A stretch of DNA of 64,000 nt from Trichocoleus desertorum ATA4-8-CV12 (GCA_019358975.1 JAHHIL010000003.1:186001-250000); one strand, 5' to 3'. Positions 7,771 through 17,917 are shown, counted from the stretch's first letter. The notes: a model not told the origin generated them from the letters alone. Translations and numbers: made by a program.

Positions 7771-9036
7771 CTAAAGCTGCCCATTGCCTTGGACGATGTG
7801 CTTGACTGTCGTCAGCGTATCTAGGCCAATTAAGCCACGACGGTGGCCTTTTTGGTTAGACATGCCTAAGAAAACAGCGTCTCCTTGCTTGGGATTCCGC
7901 GAGAAGCGAGGGGAAGCATTGATGTAGGTTGAGGCGCTATTCACACCTAAAGCAAACTGTCGGCTCTCCTGGTAAGACTCAGTAACCAAACAATCTGCAT
8001 GGCCACTACTGTATTGGTTAATCCAGGCGATCGCTGCATCAATGCTACTAACTGGCTTAAACGCCACTACTTTGTCCAGATAAGCCTGACCCCACTCCCG
8101 ATCCTCTGCCAGCAGTAAGTCTGGATATTCTGCCACTAGCTCGGCACTACCTCTCAAAGTAAAGCCTTTTTCTCGCAGACTATTCCACAGCATGATTAAA
8201 GACGAACGATTTTGGTCCTGATGAATCAATACCTTCTCGATCGCATTGACTGCATCTGGCTCACTCTGATGGCTGTCTAAAATCATCCAGCGAGCGGCCT
8301 CTAGGCTACCAGAGGGCGACCAGTAAAGATAACAATTACCCATTGCAGAGCGCAACACGGGGGCTGTGGCTTGTCTGACCACCTGTTGCACCAAACTAGG
8401 GCGACCATAGGGAATGATTAAGTTGAGATATTGATCTTGAGTGATTAGATCTCGCACCGATGCCCCTTGGTCAGCAGGCAATAGCTCTAAGCACCCTTCC
8501 GGTAAGCCAGCATCATAGATGGCTGATTGTAAAGCTTGGGCAATCACAATATTGGTGTGGCTAGCTTCACTGCCCCCCTTCAGGACTAAGCAGTTCCCAG
8601 TTTTAATACAAAGCCCAGCGGCGATCGCAGCTAAATCTGGAAAGGCTTCATACACCAGCGCAATCACGCCTAGAGGCACCAACTGGCTATAAGTCTGGCA
8701 ATGAGGAATTTGGTAAGCCGCACTCATGACTCGCCGGATCGGATCCGAAAGTTCTGCCAGCTTTTGCAAGGTTTGAATCGTCGCTTGCAAGCGCTCTGGC
8801 GTCAGTTTGAGCCATTCCAAAATCAACTCTGGGACTGCCATTTCGCGGCTGGCTTCTAGATCCAGAGTGTTGGCCTCTAGAATGTCGTCCTGATAACGCT
8901 TCAAGGCTTGAACCATTGCCTGCACCGCTCGGCTGCGATCGGCTCCTTGAGTCGTAGTTAAGTCGAGAGAGGCTTGGTAAGCCCGATGAACTCCGACTAA
9001 TGGGTCAACGAGGGAACTAGGAGAATCAAGTGACAT
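7771..9036 (-). CDS. glutamate-5-semialdehyde dehydrogenase-like protein (divergent ProA paralog)
   Basis: The sequence aligns along its length with gamma-glutamyl phosphate reductase (ProA): VPLGVIALVYEAFPDLAA, LCIKTGNCLVLKGGSEA, IIPYGRPSLV, MGNCYLYW, VNAIEKVLIH, and a C-terminal NASPRFSR ... LIGLDTLTT. In canonical ProA the segment before xNxxETLLV carries the catalytic Cys (TCN); here it reads DAVN, so Val263 replaces it. The conserved FGLGAEVAVST-like block is also replaced (DAVFLGMSNQ). The fold is therefore ProA but the standard thiohemiacetal chemistry looks unlikely. Some cyanobacteria carry two ProA-like genes; this is probably the divergent one. It is directly downstream of a small membrane-protein gene with a 4-base gap. 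Confidence 0.8.
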   Translation of the reverse strand: MSLDSPSSLVDPLVGVHRAYQASLDLTTTQGADRSRAVQAMVQALKRYQDDILEANTLDLEASREMAVPELILEWLKLTPERLQATIQTLQKLAELSDPIRRVMSAAYQIPHCQTYSQLVPLGVIALVYEAFPDLAAIAAGLCIKTGNCLVLKGGSEASHTNIVIAQALQSAIYDAGLPEGCLELLPADQGASVRDLITQDQYLNLIIPYGRPSLVQQVVRQATAPVLRSAMGNCYLYWSPSGSLEAARWMILDSHQSEPDAVNAIEKVLIHQDQNRSSLIMLWNSLREKGFTLRGSAELVAEYPDLLLAEDREWGQAYLDKVVAFKPVSSIDAAIAWINQYSSGHADCLVTESYQESRQFALGVNSASTYINASPRFSRNPKQGDAVFLGMSNQKGHRRGLIGLDTLTTVKHIVQGNGQL

Positions 9037-9040
9037 TGAG

Positions 9041-9451
9041 CTAACGTCTATAAGCTAGCCATAGAATAAATGCTGGCAACATTGCGGCTAACACCATTAC
9101 TACTGCCCAGAGAACAATATTACTGGGGTTTGAGGGAGAATGGAGTGCCATCGGTAGGCAAAGCACCAGCAAAACAACCACAATGCCTAGCGCTAGTGGT
9201 AAATAGCTTTCGCGTAAGCCAGAGTGGGCAGTATTCCACTGGTGACCACTCCAACGCCAAGCTCGCTTGTAGGGATAGGTGGTTGAAAGTTGCTCAATCA
9301 CGTACCCGCTTTCCTCAACCACAAAGATCTGCTGGCAGCGGTCACAGCCAAAGGCTTCTGTCAACGTAATGGGTAAGAGACGACCCCGGCGGCGGCAAGG
9401 GCAAGGGTAATCAGTATTTAACTCAATTTTTTGGGCTTTTTGGGATTGCAC
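9041..9451 (-). CDS. small zinc-ribbon membrane protein
   Basis: The 136-residue protein has an N-terminal pair of cysteine knuckles (CPC at about 17-19, CDRC at about 36-39) and two C-terminal transmembrane helices (LALGIVVVLLVLCLPMAL and VLWAVVMVLAAMLPAFILWLA). The start is a GTG at 9451. It ends four bases before the ProA-like gene on the same strand, so the two are probably cotranscribed. I do not recognise a named family; it looks like a conserved cyanobacterial hypothetical protein. Confidence 0.68.
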   Translation of the reverse strand: MQSQKAQKIELNTDYPCPCRRRGRLLPITLTEAFGCDRCQQIFVVEESGYVIEQLSTTYPYKRAWRWSGHQWNTAHSGLRESYLPLALGIVVVLLVLCLPMALHSPSNPSNIVLWAVVMVLAAMLPAFILWLAYRR

Positions 9452-9867
9452 AAGCAGCTATAGAGTTAAAGATAGTTAAGACAAAAGTTACTTAAAGTTT
9501 CAAACTACTTAGCCATTACTCAGCAGTTCTAGTTGCGTAATGGTAATAAGAGGTACCTGTGCTAGTCTGAAAGCGACCGAACTGGGCAGTTTATGCCAAG
9601 GCCACCTCTTGACTAGGCGACTAAACAAATCCTACCACCCTAATATTCAACGCAAATCTTACTAGAGTTATACCTAGCGGGGTAACTCATTCGATGTATC
9701 TACGAGTACAAGTTCTAGAGAAGCAAACCAAGAAGATCTCTTGAAGCAAACCAAGAAGATCTCTTGAGAACCTAAACACCATAATCATAGATCCAGATAG
9801 ATCTAGTAAGTTTAGAATCTAAGGCTTCTCTTGCTTATATTTTTTGTTTACATTTTTTGTTTTCAAA
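9452..9867. other. gene-free stretch between the zinc-ribbon gene and tRNA-Gly
   Basis: No credible coding frame is seen. It holds a 23-bp tandem duplication at 9720-9765 and an AT-rich tract (9836-9866) immediately downstream of the tRNA on the minus strand, where ACAAAAAATG...AAAAAATATAAG lies; no clean terminator stem was found. Confidence 0.5.
9720..9765. repeat. perfect 23-bp tandem duplication
   Basis: The 23-bp unit starting GAAGCAAACCAAGAAGATCT occurs at 9720-9742 and again, identically, at 9743-9765. It is in non-coding DNA. Perfect identity suggests a recent slippage or duplication event. Confidence 0.85.
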
Positions 9868-9938
9868 GCGGGCAACGCGATTCGAACGCGCGACATTCAC
9901 CTTGGCAAGGTGACGCTCTACCACTGAGCTATGCCCGC
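9868..9938 (-). tRNA. tRNA-Gly (anticodon GCC)
   Basis: The minus strand folds as a 71-base tRNA: acceptor GCGGGCA/TGCCCGC-type pairing, D-loop TAGCTCAGTGGTAGAGC, anticodon loop TTGCCAA with anticodon GCC, and T-loop GTTCGAATC. The 3' CCA is not encoded. Confidence 0.96.
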
Positions 9939-10087
9939 AAGCCGCACTGATAATAATATGTCAGACTTGAATGTGTTTGTCAACACCTTTTTGAAAGAAA
10001 TGTTGAGAAAGTTAGCGGCTGTTGTCACAATCCAATGCGATCGGATGGGATTGGATGCGATCGCATTCCTCCTAGCCTCACCCCTAA

Positions 10088-10687
10088 TTAACCCAAACGC
10101 TCTTGGTCTTTAGACCAACTGGGAGTGAGGGTATTGCTTGGAGCCGCAGGTAATGCCTGAGTCGAAGTGGGACTAGAAACCTGGGAATTCTGGGGATCGA
10201 TTCCGCCTCCAGAGCGAAGTTGGCGCATTAAGCTAGCCATCTCCAGCGCATTCATAGCGTAATCCCAACCCTTATTACTCTTAATTCCTGCCCGCTCCAA
10301 GGCTTGCTGCATGGTATCTGTGGTGACGATGCCAAAAATGATTGGAACCCCTGTCTGCAACCCAACGGTAGCGATGCCCTTAGAAACCTCAGCAGCCACG
10401 TAGTCAAAATGAGGGGTTTGGCCCCGAATGACTGCTCCTAGACAGATAATTGCATCGTAGCGATTAGCCAGCGCTAACTGCCGAGCAACCAAAGGAACCT
10501 CAAAGCTACCTGGTACCCAAACATGGTCCACTTGAGTGCCGTGGGGGTTTGGGTCAACCCCGTGACGCTTCAAGCAATCTTGACAGCCCTCTAGCAACTT
10601 GGTTGTGATCATGTCATTAAACCGACCGATCACAATTGCGAAACGTAGGGGTTCTGTCTGAGTAAAGGTTCCCTCAAAAACTGCCAT
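10088..10687 (-). CDS. ribH: 6,7-dimethyl-8-ribityllumazine synthase
   Basis: RibH condenses 5-amino-6-ribitylaminouracil with 3,4-dihydroxy-2-butanone 4-phosphate, the penultimate step of riboflavin synthesis, and forms 60-mer or pentameric shells. Family motifs are clear: IVIGRFN near the N-terminus, [23 protein letters not shown] and [12 protein letters not shown] ... [13 protein letters not shown] place the start at ATG 10687 ([10 protein letters not shown]) because upstream residues in the frame are not family-like and would run into psbZ. The C-terminus has an unconserved Ser/Pro-rich extension of about 40 residues. psbZ lies 68 bases upstream on the same strand, an arrangement seen in many cyanobacteria. 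Confidence 0.95.
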   Translation of the reverse strand: MAVFEGTFTQTEPLRFAIVIGRFNDMITTKLLEGCQDCLKRHGVDPNPHGTQVDHVWVPGSFEVPLVARQLALANRYDAIICLGAVIRGQTPHFDYVAAEVSKGIATVGLQTGVPIIFGIVTTDTMQQALERAGIKSNKGWDYAMNALEMASLMRQLRSGGGIDPQNSQVSSPTSTQALPAAPSNTLTPSWSKDQERLG

Positions 10688-10755
10688 GGCTGCCTGTAGA
10701 TATCTGTTGAGTTGAGTAAGTTGGGTTTTGTGGCTAGATTGAATTTGCTGATCGC

Positions 10756-10947
10756 CTAAACCACGAAATAGTTTAGTAGTCCAACAAGCAGCACGAGAGC
10801 AAACCAAATTCCAGAACCTAATAGGATCAATCGCTTAGATTGTCCCCAATTTTGTGGAGAAGCATAGGCTACTGGAACGCCCACAACCATCACAAAAGAC
10901 AACCCAACCAAGGCAACTAAGGCGAACTGGAACAGAATTGAAAACAT
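10756..10947 (-). CDS. psbZ: photosystem II subunit PsbZ (Ycf9)
   Basis: The 63-residue protein has two transmembrane helices ([20 protein letters not shown] and [19 protein letters not shown]) joined by the typical loop [14 protein letters not shown]. PsbZ is a peripheral thylakoid subunit of photosystem II that stabilises supercomplexes and binds near CP43. Length and loop sequence match the family closely. It is followed by ribH on the same strand. Confidence 0.96.
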   Translation of the reverse strand: MFSILFQFALVALVGLSFVMVVGVPVAYASPQNWGQSKRLILLGSGIWFALVLLVGLLNYFVV

Positions 10948-11131
10948 TTTTTTCTCCCAATACAGCAGTGGACTGGTTTACACCTGTCGCTGAATTTAGA
11001 CAATTTTTTGATCAGTCCTGAGTAGTACGCTACCAGAAATTCATCCCCTCTCGGCACTTTCTCTGCCAGGATTGAGGAAACATTCTAGCGAATACTGGCC
11101 TTGGCCTAAGCTGGTTTGGAGAAAAGGGGAA

Positions 11132-13873
11132 ATGGATTTAGTTCTGTGTCATACAACCGCCGATTTTGATACGCTGGGCGCGGCAGTGGGGTTGACCCGA
11201 TTGCAACCAGGGACGAGGATTGTGCTGAGTGGCGGTTCGCATCCCGCAGTACATGATTTTCTGGCTTTGCACCGGGACGAATATCCTTTGATCGAGCGGC
11301 GATCGGTCAGCCCGGAGCAAATTCGCTCTTTGGCAGTGGTAGATGCCCAACGTCGCGATCGCATTGGCAAAACTGCTGAGTGGCTAGACCTGCCGGGTAT
11401 AGAGATTACGGTCTATGACCATCACCTGAATACAGAGAGCGACATTCCTGCGACTTCTTTCCAAATTGAGCCAGTGGGTGCCACTTCGACCTTGATCGCC
11501 GAACAACTGCAAGCCCAAGAAGTAAAGCTCACGCCTGCCGAGGCAACCGTAATGGCTTTGGGAGTGCATGTGGATACAGGTTCGTTAACCTATGACCATG
11601 CTACGGCTAGGGATGCGATGGCTTTGGCGTGGTTGATGGCGCAAGGAGCGAGCCTGAAAGTGATTGCCGAATATATTGATCCTGGTTTGTCACCGCAGTT
11701 GCAGGCGTTGTTTGCGATCGCGTTGGATGAGCTGCAAACCGAAAATATTCAAGGGTATCAAGTCGCCTGGGTACTATTGCAGCCCGGAGCCTATATCCCA
11801 GGTTTATCTAGTTTGGCAGCCCGGATCGCAGAATTAACTGAGAGCGATGCCTTGTTGCTAGCCGCTCATTATCCCGTTCGAGCTGGAGATGGAGAAGACG
11901 CTGACCTAGACGACACGCGCCTGAGCGTGATCGGGCGATCGCAGATTGAAGGCACTGACCTAAATGAGCTATTCAAGCCATTAGGAGGGGGTGGCCATCC
12001 GAAGGCCGCAGCACTGACACTACGAGGGGTAGACCCGGAGTCAGTGTTGCAGCAGATTCGGCTAGGGTTGCAACAGCAGATTCCTCAGCCACCAACGGCT
12101 CGCGAACTCATGTCTTCGCCAGTGCGGACGATTCGGCCTGAAACCACCATTAATGAAGCGCAGAGAATTTTGTTGCGCTATGGTCATTCTGGTTTGTCGG
12201 TGGTCGATGTCGAAGGCCAACTCGTCGGTATTATTTCTCGGCGGGATCTAGATATTGCGCTGCATCACGGCTTTGGTCATGCTCCAGTCAAAGGTTACAT
12301 GACCACCAACCTAAAAATGATTACGCCAGAGACGCTGCTACCAGATATTGAGTCGCTGATGGTGACTTATGACATTGGCCGTCTGCCCGTGCTAGAAAAT
12401 CAACAATTAGTGGGTATTGTCACTCGCACAGATGTGTTGCGCCAACTCCACCAAATGCAGCGGCCTGCTAGCACTGGTGTTCCTAGCACTGGTGTTCATG
12501 GAGGGCAAATATCTCCCACGCGAGCCCCATTGCAAGAACAGCTCAAAGCTCGTTTGGTGCCGCAGTTGTGGTCCGTTTTGGCTGCGGCAGCTCAGCAGGC
12601 TGAAGCGAGAGGTTGGCATCTTTATCTGGTAGGGGGGGCAGTCAGGGATCTATTGTTGGCCGACCCAGAAAACGCTTTATTGCTCAATGATATTGATCTG
12701 GTGGTGGATGGCTACCACCAAGCACTGCAAGAAGGGGCTGGAGTAGAACTGGCCCGGGCTCTGCAACAGCAATATCCGCAGTCTCGCCTCGACATTCATG
12801 GGCAATTCCAAACTGCGGCTTTGTTGTGGCACAAAGACCCAGAATTGGATTCTCTGTGGGTAGACATTGCTACTGCCCGCACTGAGTTTTATCCCTACCC
12901 AGCAGCCAACCCGGAGGTAGAAGCTAGCTCGATTCGGCAAGATCTCTATCGACGCGATTTCACGATTAATGCTCTCGCGATTCGGCTTACGACTCCCCGG
13001 TCGGGTGAATTGCTAGATTTCTTCGGAGGTTTGCTGGATTTGCGATCGCGCCAGATTCGGGTCTTGCACGCTAACAGCTTTATCGAAGATCCCACCCGAA
13101 TTTATCGAGCGGTGCGCTTTGCAGTGCGTTTAGGGTTCGAGATTGATCCTCAAACCGAGGGTTACATTCGCCATGCGATCGACAGTGGCGTTTACGATCG
13201 CGTCCAAGATGAAAACAACCGCGCCCCAGCCCTCCAAACCCGATTAAAAAGCGAACTCAAATACATCCTGGCGGCTCCCTATTGGCAATCAGCTCTACAG
13301 CTCCTCGCGGATTTAGAAGCCTTACGCTGTATTCACCCTACGCTGACCTTGACTCCAAAGCTTTGGCGGCAGATGCGATTGATGAGTCGATGGTTACGGC
13401 GCTTCGATCCCCAAAATACGTTGGTTCACTGGCAAACGCTGCTAGAAGTGTTAATTGCTGATCTCGCACCAGAGTACCGAGGTAAAATTGCCACCAACTT
13501 GCAACTGCCCATCAATAGCATTGAGTGTTTACAACAGCTCGCTGCCGCTCAAGCCGACCTATTGAGTCATTTACCCAACTCCCAAAAGCCAAGCCAAATT
13601 GTGCAGTTACTCAGCCAATATGATCGGCCCACTCTCATCTTGATGGCAGTCCAAGCTCCTCGCTCAGTTCGGCGGCTGATTTGGCGCTACTTAGTTTGCT
13701 GGGCTCAGGTCAAACCGCTGCTCGACGGCAACGACCTCAAAGCCTTGGGCTACAAGCCAAGCCGCCAATTCAAGCAGATTTTGGCTGATTTAACGGCTGC
13801 TACCTTGGATGGTGTCATTAGCGATCGCGCCGCAGCCACCGCATTTTTGGCTCAGCATTATCCTCTGAATTAA
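11132..13873 (+). CDS. DHH phosphoesterase - CBS pair - tRNA nucleotidyltransferase fusion
   Basis: Three modules are visible. Residues 1-310 are a DHH/DHHA1 phosphoesterase ([50 protein letters not shown]). Residues about 320-440 are two CBS domains ([33 protein letters not shown]). The rest is a class II CCA/poly(A) polymerase-type transferase with [32 protein letters not shown] and [17 protein letters not shown]. Cyanobacteria are known to split tRNA 3' CCA addition between CC- and A-adding enzymes, and one of these has this N-terminal extension. Whether this protein adds CC or A cannot be read with certainty. ATG 11132 ([13 protein letters not shown]) is preferred over the TTG at 11072 because the DHH domain begins there. 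Confidence 0.88.
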   Translation: MDLVLCHTTADFDTLGAAVGLTRLQPGTRIVLSGGSHPAVHDFLALHRDEYPLIERRSVSPEQIRSLAVVDAQRRDRIGKTAEWLDLPGIEITVYDHHLNTESDIPATSFQIEPVGATSTLIAEQLQAQEVKLTPAEATVMALGVHVDTGSLTYDHATARDAMALAWLMAQGASLKVIAEYIDPGLSPQLQALFAIALDELQTENIQGYQVAWVLLQPGAYIPGLSSLAARIAELTESDALLLAAHYPVRAGDGEDADLDDTRLSVIGRSQIEGTDLNELFKPLGGGGHPKAAALTLRGVDPESVLQQIRLGLQQQIPQPPTARELMSSPVRTIRPETTINEAQRILLRYGHSGLSVVDVEGQLVGIISRRDLDIALHHGFGHAPVKGYMTTNLKMITPETLLPDIESLMVTYDIGRLPVLENQQLVGIVTRTDVLRQLHQMQRPASTGVPSTGVHGGQISPTRAPLQEQLKARLVPQLWSVLAAAAQQAEARGWHLYLVGGAVRDLLLADPENALLLNDIDLVVDGYHQALQEGAGVELARALQQQYPQSRLDIHGQFQTAALLWHKDPELDSLWVDIATARTEFYPYPAANPEVEASSIRQDLYRRDFTINALAIRLTTPRSGELLDFFGGLLDLRSRQIRVLHANSFIEDPTRIYRAVRFAVRLGFEIDPQTEGYIRHAIDSGVYDRVQDENNRAPALQTRLKSELKYILAAPYWQSALQLLADLEALRCIHPTLTLTPKLWRQMRLMSRWLRRFDPQNTLVHWQTLLEVLIADLAPEYRGKIATNLQLPINSIECLQQLAAAQADLLSHLPNSQKPSQIVQLLSQYDRPTLILMAVQAPRSVRRLIWRYLVCWAQVKPLLDGNDLKALGYKPSRQFKQILADLTAATLDGVISDRAAATAFLAQHYPLN

Positions 13874-14040
13874 AATTTTTTTGAGTACGCTAAGCTAACT
13901 GAATTCAGTTAACAGTTAAGTCCAAAAAATTAGCCTTTGTGTCTAGAAATCTAACTGGAGTGAGATGCGATCGCACCACTCCGCTCTACAGATTTCTCAC
14001 AAGGCGCTAGCATAAGTGGAAAAATCGGTAGCACATACCT

Positions 14041-15690
14041 ATGAACTTGGCGGCTGGAACAGTTCTGCAAAACGGCAAATACGTCGTTGAGGCCATCCTA
14101 GGTCAAGGTGGCTTTGGCATCACCTATCGGGCACACCATTCCTACTTTGATCAACCTGTCGTCATCAAAGTTCTGCACGAAAATTTGCGGCGGCACGCAG
14201 ACTTCGCCCAGTTTCAGCAGCAGTTCATCGCTGAGGCCCGCCGTGTAGCCCGCTGCCAACACCCAAACATTGTGCGCGTGTTCGACTTTTTTGAGGAAGG
14301 GGGTCTGTCCTTCATTGTGATGGACTATATTCCCGGCGATACCCTAGCGGATATTGTGCAGTCCGAAGGTGCCCTACCCGAAGCCAAAGCGATTCACTAC
14401 ATTCGCCAAATCGGAGCAGCCCTGAATGTGGTGCATCAAGCAGGCTTACTGCATCGGGATGTAAAACCTCACAATATTATTCGTCGCGAGCATACAGACT
14501 TTGTCATTCTGATTGACTTTGGCATTGCCCGTGAATTTACCCCTGGGGTGACCCAAACTCATACAGGGATGCTGTCCGCAGGCTATGCTCCAATTGAGCA
14601 ATATCTCCCCCAAGGCAAACGTACGCCAGCGATCGATATTTATGCCTTAGCCGCCACACTCTACAGCTTAGTCACAGGGCAAGCGCCGATCGCGGCTCCT
14701 TTACGCGATCGCATTCCTCTAATCGACATGCGGCAATTCCAGCCCCAAATGAGTGCGACTGTAGAGCAAGCCATTCTGCGCGGTATGGAGATGGAAGCCG
14801 AGGCGCGGCCTCAAACCGTAGCCGAGTGGCTCGCCCTCTTACCCAACAGCAATTTTGTCAGTGCCACCCAAGCGGTTAACGGCAGTAGGCTTCCCCTCGC
14901 CCCCTCACCCAGTGCCAACCTTGCCTCTCAACCCCAAGTTCCCTCTACGGTGACCAGTGCAACTCTGCCCGTGGTGCCTCGGCATGCCCCCCCGCCTGTT
15001 GCTGTTGCGTCCGCAGAAGCTGCTCCCACCTCGGCCACGGTTGCAGCAAGTGGAGCGGTGGCAACTCCAGTGGCTCCTAGAAAAGCCCCACCCCCAAAAC
15101 CAGCTCCTGCCAGCTCGCCTTTTCCCAAGACATTGCTAGGAGCAGCAGCGATCGCCACCTGTATTGGTGCAGCCTTTGGTCTAGCTTTACGGATGAGTGG
15201 AGGGAAAGCAGGCCCAACCTTCTTGCACAATGATCAATCCTTTCCTGAAAAATCTTGGCCTGGGTCAGAGGTTCCCACTTCGATACCGCCCGATGTCCCA
15301 GTAGAACGGGCTGCACCTCAGGAAAGAGCTGAGCCAGAATCATCGGAATCAACCACCGATTTGGCACCCCTTGAACCAGTGGCACCTCCCATTGAGCTGA
15401 ATCCTAGCCCAGACCCCAACACCGAAGATGCTCTCAGTCCTCTAGAACCTGTGGTTCCGCCTAACTCAGTCCCAGATCCCGCTCCCACTCCCGTAGAAGC
15501 AAGCCCGATCCCTACACCTGAGCCAGTCGTAGAGCCTGTAGAGCCTGTAGAGCCTGAACCCCAGCCTCAGGCACCCATTAGTAATACAGAGCCCGCACCT
15601 GAGCCTGAGCCCCCCAGCGATAACTCCACAGTCCCTTCATCCTCGTTTGCTCCTCCCGCTCCACCCGAGCCCTCAGCTCCATCCCTATAG
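14041..15690 (+). CDS. membrane-anchored Ser/Thr protein kinase with Pro-rich C-terminus
   Basis: A Hanks-type kinase domain fills residues 14-270: glycine loop GQGGFG (21-26), Lys43 in VVIK, catalytic HRDVKPHN (138-145), DFG (159-161) and the APIEQY motif common in cyanobacterial kinases. A single transmembrane helix at about 364-384 (TLLGAAAIATCIGAAFGLAL) follows a Pro/Ala linker. The remaining 165 residues are Pro/Glu-rich and low in complexity (EPVEPVEPEPQPQAP), likely on the far side of the membrane. Substrate unknown. The downstream DUF-type and UbiB-family genes are on the same strand, and a PP2C phosphatase follows 2.3 kb later. Confidence 0.92.
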   Translation: MNLAAGTVLQNGKYVVEAILGQGGFGITYRAHHSYFDQPVVIKVLHENLRRHADFAQFQQQFIAEARRVARCQHPNIVRVFDFFEEGGLSFIVMDYIPGDTLADIVQSEGALPEAKAIHYIRQIGAALNVVHQAGLLHRDVKPHNIIRREHTDFVILIDFGIAREFTPGVTQTHTGMLSAGYAPIEQYLPQGKRTPAIDIYALAATLYSLVTGQAPIAAPLRDRIPLIDMRQFQPQMSATVEQAILRGMEMEAEARPQTVAEWLALLPNSNFVSATQAVNGSRLPLAPSPSANLASQPQVPSTVTSATLPVVPRHAPPPVAVASAEAAPTSATVAASGAVATPVAPRKAPPPKPAPASSPFPKTLLGAAAIATCIGAAFGLALRMSGGKAGPTFLHNDQSFPEKSWPGSEVPTSIPPDVPVERAAPQERAEPESSESTTDLAPLEPVAPPIELNPSPDPNTEDALSPLEPVVPPNSVPDPAPTPVEASPIPTPEPVVEPVEPVEPEPQPQAPISNTEPAPEPEPPSDNSTVPSSSFAPPAPPEPSAPSL

Positions 15691-15763
15691 CTACACCTGA
15701 GGTTGAGGCAGGATAGCGAGCAAGCAAGTTATAATCTTGGCGGACACCCGCAGAGATTTTCCC

Positions 15764-16090
15764 ATGAGTAATCCGCTAGTTCACGCCTTTTTTGTTGGCA
15801 GAGCCCTGGCTGAAACCTTGGGCGAGCAGCTAGAGCATTCACTCACAAATGCTTTGAGTGAGCTAGGCAAGTTTGATGCTGAGCAGCGAGAACACCTGCG
15901 CCAGTTTACAGAACAAGTCCTAGAACGGGCTCAACGCGAAGAAGAAGTGGTGATGCGAGCCCGGACAACCACCGCGATCGTGCCTCAAGGCTCTCAACCG
16001 ACCGATCTGCAAGCTACCATTGACGAGCTACGGGCTGAAATTGCTCAGCTGCGCTCTGAGTTAAAAACATACCGGAGTAGTTCGGTTTAA
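15764..16090 (+). CDS. small conserved coiled-coil protein (DUF6825-like)
   Basis: From ATG 15764 the product is 108 residues, starting MSNPLVHAFFVGRALAETLG. A central helical segment (NALSELGKFDAEQREHLRQF) and a C-terminal coiled coil (LQATIDELRAEIAQLRSELK) are visible. I recall this as a family conserved in cyanobacteria and plastids; the DUF number is from memory. Seven bases upstream is a poor ribosome site, but the conserved N-terminus supports this start over the GTG/TTG frames upstream (15737). It lies between a kinase and a UbiB-family gene on the same strand. Confidence 0.75.
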   Translation: MSNPLVHAFFVGRALAETLGEQLEHSLTNALSELGKFDAEQREHLRQFTEQVLERAQREEEVVMRARTTTAIVPQGSQPTDLQATIDELRAEIAQLRSELKTYRSSSV

Positions 16091-16210
16091 GGTTGAAGCA
16101 TTGCGCTTCCCCTCTCTTTGCTTAGGCTGCCAAATTTAAAAGCTGATTTAGGAATCCAAGTGTCTGCCCTTTTTGATGACCCTGTTACTCTTCCGGAATC
16201 TAAGGAGCAC

Positions 16211-17917
16211 ATGACGATTACAGGGTGGCTCCGCCGAGGCACCCGTAAGGAAAAAGTCTACCGCTGGAGTCGTGACAAGTACTCCCATCGTCGTCGCTTT
16301 GTAGACATTTGGTCTTTTGTTCTCACCCTATTGACCTCGCTCTGGCTCAATGACAAAGCCTGGAGCTATCGGGGAGGCATAACCGAAGCTAAAAAAGTTG
16401 CCAGACGGCGAAATCAAGCAATATGGATTCGAGAAACCCTGCTGGATTTAGGGCCAACCTTTATTAAAGTCGGACAGTTGTTCTCAACGCGAGCGGATTT
16501 GTTTCCCTCTGAATACGTTGAGGAGTTGTCTAAGCTCCAAGACCGAGTACCTGCCTTCAGCTACGAGCAAGTTGAAGCAATCATTGAGCAGGACTTGGGG
16601 AAACAGGTGCATGAGCTTTACCGCAGTTTTGACCCTATTCCCCTTGCAGCGGCTAGCTTGGGCCAAGTGCATAAAGCCCAGTTACACTCTGGCGAAGAAG
16701 TCGTCGCTAAAGTGCAACGTCCAGCTTTGCGACAGTTATTTGAAATCGATTTACGAATTCTCAAAGGAATCACCCGTTACTTCCAAAACCATCCAGAGTG
16801 GGGCCGAGGCCGAGATTGGCTAGGTATCTACGAAGAGTGTTGTCGGATTCTTTGGGAGGAAATCGATTACCTCAACGAAGGACGTAACGCGGATACGTTT
16901 CGGCGTAACTTCCGCAACGAGGATTGGGTGTGTGTGCCTCGGGTTTATTGGCGTTACACTTCTCCCCGTGTCCTGACTTTAGAATATGCTCCTGGCATCA
17001 AAATCAGCCATTACGAAGCGATAGAAGCGGCAGGGCTCGATCGCCGGAATCTAGCGCAGTTGGGAGCAAGAGCTTATTTGCAACAACTGCTGAATGATGG
17101 CTTTTTCCATGCCGATCCTCATCCAGGTAATATTGCCGTTAGCCCCGATGGCTCGTTAATCTTTTACGACTTCGGCATGATGGGCCGCATTCAACCGATT
17201 ACTCGCGAGAAGCTACTCGATACATTTTTTGGCATTGCGCAAAAAGATGCCGATCGCGTGGTTACTTCGTTGGTAGCCCTGGGTGCTTTATCTCCGGTGG
17301 AGGACATGGGGCCTGTGCGCCGCTCCGTCCAGTACATGCTGGATCACTTCATGGATCAACCGTTTGAGAATCAATCGGTGAGCGAAATTAGTGATGATCT
17401 TTACGAGATCGCGTATGACCAACCCTTTCGCTTTCCAGCCACTTTTACCTTTGTGATGCGAGCTTTTTCTACCTTGGAAGGAGTAGGCAAAGGGTTAGAT
17501 CCAGACTTTAACTTCATGGAGGTCGCAAGACCTTTTGCGATGCAGATTATGTCTAATGGCAACAGTTCTCCAGAAAACAGCATCCTGAGTGAATTAGGTC
17601 GTCAAGCAGCTCAAGTAAGTAGTACGGCTTTTGGATTGCCAAGGCGGCTTGAAGATACGCTAGAAAAAATAGAGCGGGGCGATTTACGAGTTAGAGTTCG
17701 TTCTACTGAGACCGACCGAGTCATTCGTCGTCTCAGCAGCGTTAATATAGGAACTAACTACACGTTACTGGTCAGTGCCTTTACACTTTCAGCCACTATC
17801 TTGTATGTTAGCGGTCATGTTTGGCTGGCGTTGCTAGTTGCCCTTGGTGCTGCTGCGATCGCCTTTGCCCTGATTCGCCTGTTAATGCGCCTCGATCGCT
17901 TTGATCGCATGTTGTAA
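16211..17917 (+). CDS. ABC1/UbiB (AarF) family atypical kinase
   Basis: UbiB-family motifs are plain: LGPTFIKVGQLFSTRADLFP (KxGQ), the Ala-rich loop PLAAASLGQVHKA in place of a glycine loop, VAKVQRP with the ATP-binding Lys, ExDY at WEEIDYLNE, a catalytic HADPHPGNI and YDFGMMG. Two hydrophobic helices close the protein (NYTLLVSAFTLSATILYV, WLALLVALGAAAIAFALI). Cyanobacterial and plastid members act on prenyl-lipid (quinone, tocopherol) metabolism and stress responses. The start is uncertain: ATG 16211 is preceded by AAGGAG; a GTG at 16160 behind AGGAA, or a TTG at 16118, would add 17-31 residues. Confidence 0.9.
   Translation: MTITGWLRRGTRKEKVYRWSRDKYSHRRRFVDIWSFVLTLLTSLWLNDKAWSYRGGITEAKKVARRRNQAIWIRETLLDLGPTFIKVGQLFSTRADLFPSEYVEELSKLQDRVPAFSYEQVEAIIEQDLGKQVHELYRSFDPIPLAAASLGQVHKAQLHSGEEVVAKVQRPALRQLFEIDLRILKGITRYFQNHPEWGRGRDWLGIYEECCRILWEEIDYLNEGRNADTFRRNFRNEDWVCVPRVYWRYTSPRVLTLEYAPGIKISHYEAIEAAGLDRRNLAQLGARAYLQQLLNDGFFHADPHPGNIAVSPDGSLIFYDFGMMGRIQPITREKLLDTFFGIAQKDADRVVTSLVALGALSPVEDMGPVRRSVQYMLDHFMDQPFENQSVSEISDDLYEIAYDQPFRFPATFTFVMRAFSTLEGVGKGLDPDFNFMEVARPFAMQIMSNGNSSPENSILSELGRQAAQVSSTAFGLPRRLEDTLEKIERGDLRVRVRSTETDRVIRRLSSVNIGTNYTLLVSAFTLSATILYVSGHVWLALLVALGAAAIAFALIRLLMRLDRFDRML

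Noticed and set aside
14928-15385. Minus-strand frames of about 100 residues inside the membrane kinase gene
   Set aside because: They are the complement of Pro/Ala-rich coding sequence and show no domain.
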